From Gemmatimonadota bacterium (lineage in GTDB: Bacteria > Gemmatimonadota > Gemmatimonadetes > Gemmatimonadales > GWC2-71-9), in assembly GCA_029859185.1 (NCBI GenBank), contig JAOUDR010000007.1:1-18891 (forward strand): 18,891 nucleotides of DNA, in the 5' to 3' direction. The notes under the pieces are model-generated. The model was not told the origin of the DNA and did no database searches. It worked only from the letters and a program-made list of their open reading frames with translations. Both the position numbers and the translations under genes were made by a program. Below are positions 13,737 to 18,891 of the stretch, piece after piece (the stretch's first letter is position 1; the number at the start of each line of letters is the position of its first letter).

Positions 13737-13750
13737 TGAATAGGTATTCA
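13737..13750. promoter_or_regulatory. TetR operator over the fad transcription start
   Basis: TGAATA-GG-TATTCA is a perfect 6-bp inverted repeat with a two-base centre. It resembles the TGAATGA-type FadR operators known from Bacillus. It overlaps the expected transcription start, so bound repressor should block RNA polymerase. Confidence 0.65.
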
Positions 13751-13772
13751 TTTTCGCAAGCCGGGAGTCCCC

Positions 13773-16175
13773 ATGAAGCGGAACGTCCGGAAGGTCGCCG
13801 TCCTCGGATCCGGCGTAATGGGTAGCGCCATCGCGGCGCATTTCGCCAACGCCGGTATCCCCTCACTCGTGCTGGACATCATCCCGAAGGACCTCACCGA
13901 CGCCGAGAAGGCCGCGGGGCGCACGCTCGAGGATCGAGCGGTACGCGACCGGATTGCCGCGGAGTCGGTGCAGGCGCTGCTCAAGGCCAAACCGGCCCCG
14001 CTGTTCACGCCGGCGCGGCTCGGTCTGATCGAGATCGGGAACTTCACCGACGACATGGCGCGTCTCAAGGAAGCGGACTGGGTAGTCGAGGTGGTCAAGG
14101 AAGACCTCGACATCAAGAAGAAGGTCCTGGCGGCGGCCGCCCCGCACCTGGCCCCCGACGCGATCCTCTCCAGCAACACCTCGGGCCTCTCCCTGGCCGC
14201 AATGGCCGCGGTGCTGCCCGACGACCTGAAGCCCCGGTTCCTCGGCACGCACTTCTTCAATCCGCCGCGGTACATGAAGCTCCTCGAGGTCATCCCCGCC
14301 GCGGAGACGGCACCCGAGGTGCTGGCGGCGGTGGGCGAGTTCGCGGGGATGCGGTTGGGGAAAGGGATCGTTCCAGCCAAGGACACGCCCAACTTCATCG
14401 CCAATCGCGTTGGGGTGCACGCGGTAATGGTCACCCTCCAGGTCATGTTGGACATGGGGCTCACGGTCGAAGAGGTGGACGCGCTCACCGGACCCGCCAT
14501 GGGACGGCCCAAAACGGCCACGTTCCGTCTCGCGGACCTGGTGGGACTCGACACCTTCCTGCACGTCGCCGCCAACGTCTACGACAACGCGCCGGACGAC
14601 GAGAGTCGGGAGATGTTCGCGGCGCCCGACTTTCTCAAGCAGATGGTGCAGAAGGGTCTGCTCGGCCGGAAGAGCGGCGCCGGGTTCTACAAGAAGGTCA
14701 AGGGCGGCGACGGCAGCACCGTGCTGACGCTTGATCTCGCGACGCTCGAGTTCCGCGACAAGCAGAAGGCGTCGTTCCCCGAGCTGGAAGCGCTCAAGAC
14801 GATCGACGATCCCACCGAGCGTCTCGCGAAGCTCATCGCCGGCAAGGGACGCGCGGCCGAAGCCGCGTGGAAGATGCTCGCGGCCTCGCTCTCCTATGCC
14901 GCCATGCGGATTGGGGAGATCTGCGACGACATCTCCGCGGTGGATCGGGCGGTCCGCTGGGGATTCAACTGGACCCTGGGTCCGTTCGAGATCTGGGACG
15001 CGCTGGGATTCCGTGCCATCACCGAGCGGCTCCAGGCCGACAAGTACCAGCTGCCCGAGTGGCTCACCTCGTTGTACTGCACCGGCGCAGAATCGCTGTA
15101 CCAGCGAGAGAACGGCGCGCTGCGGGCACCCACCGCCACGACCGGCGTGCTGGCCCCGCTGCCGTCGGACGCGCGCGTCTACGACCTCGAGAGCCTGCGA
15201 CAGGCCGGCAAGGAGATCCGACACAACCCCGGTGCGAGCCTGCTGGACCTGGGTGACGGCGTGTTCTGCCTCGAGTTCCACTCGAAGATGAACGTGATCG
15301 GGCAGGACACCATCTCCATGATCATGACGGCCTGCAAGGAAGCAGAGACGCAGGGGCAGGCGCTGGTCGTGGCCAACCAGGGCGAGAACTTCAGCGCCGG
15401 CGCCAACCTGATGCTGCTGCTCATGGAGGCGCAGGAGGGGAACTGGGACGACATCGATCTCATCGTTCGCCAGTTCCAGACGGCCACCGACCGGCTCGAG
15501 CAGTGCGCGGTCCCGGTGGTCATCGCACCGCACGGTCTCGCCCTGGGCGGGGGGTGCGAAGTCACGATGGCGGGCAACGCCATCCGGGCCGCGGCCGAGA
15601 CCTACATCGGACTGGTCGAGCTGGGCGCGGGCGTGGTACCGGCCGGCGGCGGCTGCATGCGACTCTATGCCCGCAACGTGGCTGCCCTGCCCGATCCCAC
15701 CGACGTGTATCCGGCGCTGCGGAAGACGTTCGAGACGATCGGCATGGCCAAGGTGGCCACGTCGGCGGACGAGGCACGCGACGTGGGGTTCCTCCGCCAC
15801 CAGGACAGCTGGTCCATGAACGGCGACCATCGGATTGCCGACGCCAAGGACCTCGCGCTGGCCATGGCGCAGGCGGGGTTCGAGCCGGCGCGCGCCGACC
15901 GGAGCATTCCGGTGATGGGGCGGGCCGGAGTCGCGCTCGTGGAGTCGGTGCTGTTCAACATGGAGCAGGGCCGGTTCATCACCGAGCACGATCGCAAGAT
16001 CGCGCGGGAGCTGGGACGGATCCTGAGTGGCGGCGACGTCCCTGGACCCACGACGGTCTCCGCCCAACACCTGCTCGACCTCGAGCGCGAGAGCTTCCTG
16101 CGGTTGTGCGGTGAGCGGAAAAGCCTCGAGCGCATGCAAGCGATTCTCAAGACCGGCAAGCCCCTGCGCAACTGA
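13773..16175 (+). CDS. fadN: Bifunctional 3-hydroxyacyl-CoA dehydrogenase / enoyl-CoA hydratase
   Basis: 800 residues. It catalyses hydration of enoyl-CoA and NAD-dependent oxidation of 3-hydroxyacyl-CoA in beta-oxidation. The ATG at 13773 follows GGGAG (13762-13766). The dehydrogenase part comes first: nucleotide-binding GSGVMGS (12-18), 'SSNTSGLS' (133-140), catalytic His160 in 'GTHFFNPPR', Glu172 and 'NFIANR'. The C-terminal dehydrogenase helices contain 'LLGRKSGAGFYKK' and a second 'WGFNWTLGPFEIWD' repeat. The crotonase part follows from about residue 490: 'NFSAGANL' and 'LALGGGCEV' form the oxyanion hole, with the two catalytic glutamates E596 and E616 spaced 20 apart as in crotonase. 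The domain order (dehydrogenase then hydratase) and length match Bacillus FadN (YusL), not E. coli FadB. It is first gene of the fadN-fadA-fadE operon. Confidence 0.92.
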   Translation: MKRNVRKVAVLGSGVMGSAIAAHFANAGIPSLVLDIIPKDLTDAEKAAGRTLEDRAVRDRIAAESVQALLKAKPAPLFTPARLGLIEIGNFTDDMARLKEADWVVEVVKEDLDIKKKVLAAAAPHLAPDAILSSNTSGLSLAAMAAVLPDDLKPRFLGTHFFNPPRYMKLLEVIPAAETAPEVLAAVGEFAGMRLGKGIVPAKDTPNFIANRVGVHAVMVTLQVMLDMGLTVEEVDALTGPAMGRPKTATFRLADLVGLDTFLHVAANVYDNAPDDESREMFAAPDFLKQMVQKGLLGRKSGAGFYKKVKGGDGSTVLTLDLATLEFRDKQKASFPELEALKTIDDPTERLAKLIAGKGRAAEAAWKMLAASLSYAAMRIGEICDDISAVDRAVRWGFNWTLGPFEIWDALGFRAITERLQADKYQLPEWLTSLYCTGAESLYQRENGALRAPTATTGVLAPLPSDARVYDLESLRQAGKEIRHNPGASLLDLGDGVFCLEFHSKMNVIGQDTISMIMTACKEAETQGQALVVANQGENFSAGANLMLLLMEAQEGNWDDIDLIVRQFQTATDRLEQCAVPVVIAPHGLALGGGCEVTMAGNAIRAAAETYIGLVELGAGVVPAGGGCMRLYARNVAALPDPTDVYPALRKTFETIGMAKVATSADEARDVGFLRHQDSWSMNGDHRIADAKDLALAMAQAGFEPARADRSIPVMGRAGVALVESVLFNMEQGRFITEHDRKIARELGRILSGGDVPGPTTVSAQHLLDLERESFLRLCGERKSLERMQAILKTGKPLRN

Positions 16176-16193
16176 GGCAGGAAGGAGAGAGCC

Positions 16194-17378
16194 ATGAGAG
16201 ACGTGGTGGTGGCCCTGGCGCTCCGGACCCCCGGTGGGCGCGCAAAGAAGGGGACGTTCCGGCAGACGCGGCCTGACGACCTCGGAGCGGCGGTAATTCG
16301 TGCGCTGCTCGAACGCGCCCCGAACCTGGACCCGGCACGTGTCGGCGACGTGATCGTGGGGTGTGCCATGCCGGAAGGCGAACAGGGAATGAACGTGGGC
16401 CGCAACATGGTCCTGCTGGCCGGTCTGCCGTACACGGTGCCCGGGATGACCGTGAACCGGTTCTGCTCGTCGGGTCTGGAGAGCATCAACGTGGCGGCGG
16501 CCGAGATCGCGCTGGGGCAGGTGGACATCGCCATTGCCGGCGGCGTCGAATCCATGACTCTGGTGCCCATGGGCGGGATGCGCTACCTGCCCAATCCCAC
16601 GATGGTAGCCGAGGCGCCCGGGACCTATCTCAACATGGGTCTCACGGCGGAGCGGCTCGCCGAGCGGGACAAGATCGGCCGCGAGGCACAGGACGCGTTT
16701 GCGTTTCACAGCCACATGAAGGCCGTGGCCGCGCAGCAGGGCGGGAAGTTCGACGCCGAGCTGGTGCCGGTGACCACGGCGGTGAGCGACCCGGGCCCCA
16801 CCGGCAAGCCGGTGGTACGCGAGATGGTGCTGGACCGGGACGAGGGCCCCCGGGCCGACACCACGATGGAAGCGCTGGCCAAGCTCAAGCCCGCGTTCCT
16901 GCAGGGCGGCACGGTGACCGCGGGGAATGCCAGCCAGATGACCGACGGCGCCGCCGCCGTGCTGCTGACCACGCCCGAGATTGCCGCCGAGCTGAAGCTC
17001 GAGCCACTGGCGCGCTGGGTGGGCTACGCCGTGGCCGGCGTGCCGCCCGAGATCATGGGGATCGGGCCGGTCGAGGCGGTGCCGAAGGTCCTCAAGCGGT
17101 TCGGCCTCAAGCTCGCCGACATGAACGTGATCGAGCTGAACGAGGCGTTCGCCGCCCAGAGCCTCGCGGTCGTCAAGGGTCTGGGGCTCGACGCCGACGA
17201 TCCGCGCCTCAACGCGAACGGCGGGGCCATTGCGCTCGGCCACCCGCTCGGCTGCACGGGGGCCAAGCTCACGGCGACCGCGCTCCATGAGCTGCGGCGG
17301 CGCAAGGGACGGTACGCGATGGTCACCATGTGCATCGGCACCGGGATGGGTGCCGCCGGCATTTTCGAAGCCGCCTGA
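16194..17378 (+). CDS. fadA: Acetyl-CoA C-acyltransferase (3-ketoacyl-CoA thiolase)
   Basis: 394 residues, the usual length. It cleaves 3-ketoacyl-CoA with CoA to release acetyl-CoA, the last step of each beta-oxidation round. AAGGAG lies about 8-10 bases before the ATG at 16194, and the gene starts 18 bases after fadN. The active site is complete: nucleophile Cys91 in 'VNRFCSSGLESI', His350 in 'GGAIALGHPLGCTG' and Cys380 in 'MCIGTGMGAAGIF'. These positions are almost those of the Zoogloea thiolase. 'NEAFAAQSLAV' is also typical. Its operon position makes the beta-oxidation (degradative) direction more likely than acetoacetyl-CoA synthesis. Confidence 0.94.
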   Translation: MRDVVVALALRTPGGRAKKGTFRQTRPDDLGAAVIRALLERAPNLDPARVGDVIVGCAMPEGEQGMNVGRNMVLLAGLPYTVPGMTVNRFCSSGLESINVAAAEIALGQVDIAIAGGVESMTLVPMGGMRYLPNPTMVAEAPGTYLNMGLTAERLAERDKIGREAQDAFAFHSHMKAVAAQQGGKFDAELVPVTTAVSDPGPTGKPVVREMVLDRDEGPRADTTMEALAKLKPAFLQGGTVTAGNASQMTDGAAAVLLTTPEIAAELKLEPLARWVGYAVAGVPPEIMGIGPVEAVPKVLKRFGLKLADMNVIELNEAFAAQSLAVVKGLGLDADDPRLNANGGAIALGHPLGCTGAKLTATALHELRRRKGRYAMVTMCIGTGMGAAGIFEAA

Positions 17379-17405
17379 GCGGGCGCCGGCAGAAAGGAGA
17401 TCGAC

Positions 17406-18891
17406 ATGCTCATCGAGAAGACGCACGCCACCGGGGGCCAGTTCCTGCTGGACGCCACGGCGCCCGCCGATGTCTTTACACCCGAGGACTTCGACGAAAC
17501 GCAGCGCATGATCGCCGACACGGTCCGCGAGTTCGTCGAGCGGAGCGTCATGCCGCTCCGCGAGGAGCTGGAGTTCCAGAAGAAGGTGGAGCTCGGCAAA
17601 CGCCTGCTCCACGAGGCGGGCGAGGCCGGCCTCCTGTCCGTAGACGTGCCCGAGGCGTACGGCGGCATGGGTGCGGAGAAGGCCACGACGATGCTCGTGT
17701 GCGAGCACATGGCCTGGGCGGGGAGCTTCGCGGCCACGCACGGCGCCCACACCGGCATCGGCACGCTCCCCATCGTCTACTTCGGGACCGACGCGCAGAA
17801 GGAGCGGTATCTACCCAAGCTCGCCACCGGCGAACTGGTGGGGTGTTACGCGCTCAGCGAGCCCGGTTCCGGCTCCGATGCGCTGGCCGCGCGGACCACG
17901 GCCATCCTCAACGCGGAGAAGACCCACTACGCGCTCACCGGCACCAAGCAGTACATCACCAACGCCGGCTATGCCGATGTGTTCATCATCTTCGCCAAGG
18001 TGGACGGCGAGAAGTTCACGGCGTTCATCGTGGACCGGGACACGCCGGGCCTCACGGTTGGGCCCGAGGAAAAGAAGATGGGCATCAAGGGCTCGTCCAC
18101 GTGTGCGGTGATCTTGGAGAACGCGCTGGTCCCGGCGGAGAACGTGCTGGGCGAGATCGGGCGCGGGCACGTCGTGGCGTTCAACATCCTGAACGTCGGC
18201 CGCTTCAAGCTGGGGGCCGCCACGGTGGGCGGCTGCAAGTTCACGCTGGAACACGTGATCCCCTACGTGAATCAGCGACACCAGTTCGGGCGACCGCTGA
18301 GCTCGTTCGGCCTGATACGGGCCAAAATCGGCGACATCGCGGCCCGCACGTTCGTGGCCGAGTCCATGGTCTACCGCACCGCCGGTCTCATGGATCAGGC
18401 CATTGGGAGCCTGGACTCCACGGCCGCCGACTACGACCGACAGACCATCGCGCGGGTCGAGGACTTCACCATCGAGTGCTCGATCATCAAGGTGTTCGCG
18501 AGCGAGGCCCTGGCCCTGGCGGCCGAAGAAGGGCTCCAGATGCTGGGGGGATACGGCTTCTGCGAGGACTATCCGCTGGAGCAGGTGTACCGGGACGAGC
18601 GCATCAACCGGATCTTCGAGGGCACGAACGAAATCAACCGGATGCTGATTCCGGGCATGATCCTCAAGAAGGCGCTGAAGAAGGAGCTGCCCTTCTTCTC
18701 GGCGGCCAAGCAGATCGCCGACGATCTGCTCGGACCCCCGTCGTTCGAGGATGCCGGAGAGCCGGGATACCTCGAGGAGCAGACGAATCTCGTGAACGCG
18801 ATGAAGAAGACCTGTGTCGCGGCGCTCGGGTTTGCGGCGCAGAAGTACGGTGAGAACCTCAAGGATCACCAGGAGGTCCTGGCCGATACCG
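17406..18891 (+). CDS. fadE: Acyl-CoA dehydrogenase, cut by the window edge
   Basis: 495 codons are visible and the frame is still open at the right edge. The ATG at 17406 has AAAGGAGA (17393-17400) 5 bases upstream and lies 27 bases after fadA. The enzyme uses FAD to oxidise acyl-CoA to trans-2-enoyl-CoA, the first step of beta-oxidation. Visible features are the helical N-terminal domain (about 25-140), the flavin/substrate signature 'CYALSEPGSGSDA' (from C147), 'TGTKQYITNAGYADVF', 'RHQFGRPLSSFGLI', 'QMLGGYGFCEDYPLEQVYRDERI', and the catalytic base Glu405 in 'IFEGTNEINR'. An additional C-terminal region continues past the usual approximately 380-residue core, as in Bacillus FadE (YusJ, about 590 residues), so about 100 residues are probably outside the window. 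Electron transfer to ETF is expected; no ETF genes are in view. Confidence 0.92.
   Translation, partial: MLIEKTHATGGQFLLDATAPADVFTPEDFDETQRMIADTVREFVERSVMPLREELEFQKKVELGKRLLHEAGEAGLLSVDVPEAYGGMGAEKATTMLVCEHMAWAGSFAATHGAHTGIGTLPIVYFGTDAQKERYLPKLATGELVGCYALSEPGSGSDALAARTTAILNAEKTHYALTGTKQYITNAGYADVFIIFAKVDGEKFTAFIVDRDTPGLTVGPEEKKMGIKGSSTCAVILENALVPAENVLGEIGRGHVVAFNILNVGRFKLGAATVGGCKFTLEHVIPYVNQRHQFGRPLSSFGLIRAKIGDIAARTFVAESMVYRTAGLMDQAIGSLDSTAADYDRQTIARVEDFTIECSIIKVFASEALALAAEEGLQMLGGYGFCEDYPLEQVYRDERINRIFEGTNEINRMLIPGMILKKALKKELPFFSAAKQIADDLLGPPSFEDAGEPGYLEEQTNLVNAMKKTCVAALGFAAQKYGENLKDHQEVLADT

Noticed and set aside
13863..17750. A 1295-residue minus-strand open frame opposite fadN and fadA
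   Set aside because: It is antisense to two genes with complete active sites, His/Arg/Gly-rich and typical of GC-rich shadow frames.
1..18891. tRNA or rRNA genes, CRISPR arrays, IS elements and att sites
   Set aside because: I looked for CCA-type tRNA ends, repeat-spacer periodicity and transposase motifs and found none that can be supported.

Overview
This is a high-GC (roughly 65-70%) bacterial chromosomal segment. Frequent GTG/TTG starts, lipoproteins of the DUF5666 and YfaP/DUF2135 type and a Bacillus-like fadNAE operon behind a TetR regulator would fit a soil or sediment lineage such as Gemmatimonadota or a neighbouring phylum. That placement is an inference, not a demonstrated assignment.

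Layout, left to right. (1) 100-2367: two predicted lipoproteins on the + strand, each followed by strong hairpins (1356-1389; 2396-2464). (2) 2535-4066: a translationally coupled pair of unknown function, a membrane-anchored TPR-like protein and a zinc-ribbon protein with two membrane segments. (3) 4203-4751: an AhpD/carboxymuconolactone-decarboxylase-family gene whose reading frame is interrupted only by a TGA lying exactly at the second Cys of the CxxC redox motif. It is therefore a candidate selenoprotein. (4) 4831-6048 (-): a stand-alone (p)ppGpp synthetase (RelA/SpoT domain) with a TPR tail. (5) 6178-6270: a decayed scrap of a TauE-like permease gene. (6) 6339-11197 (-): a four-gene signalling and transport cluster read as Cache-type histidine kinase, CBS-pair protein, receiver domain fused to a complete SLC13/DASS anion transporter, and a stand-alone receiver. 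(7) 11454-11856: recombination debris, the tail of a tetR copy joined to the 3' half of a second AhpD-like gene. (8) 11939-13556 (-): a TauE/SafE permease and a TetR regulator. (9) 13773 to the window end: fadN-fadA-fadE, a fatty-acid beta-oxidation operon, with a TetR-type operator directly over its predicted promoter.

How the parts work together. The kinase, CBS protein and two receivers look like a post-translational control circuit for an anion or dicarboxylate transporter: the output domain usually expected on a response regulator is here the transporter itself. The TetR protein and the paired TGAATA-type palindromes, one before fadN and one before tetR, look like acyl-CoA-responsive control of beta-oxidation. 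The two most unusual items are the receiver-transporter fusion (with both canonical SNT motifs of the DASS family replaced) and the candidate CxxU AhpD-like selenoprotein.
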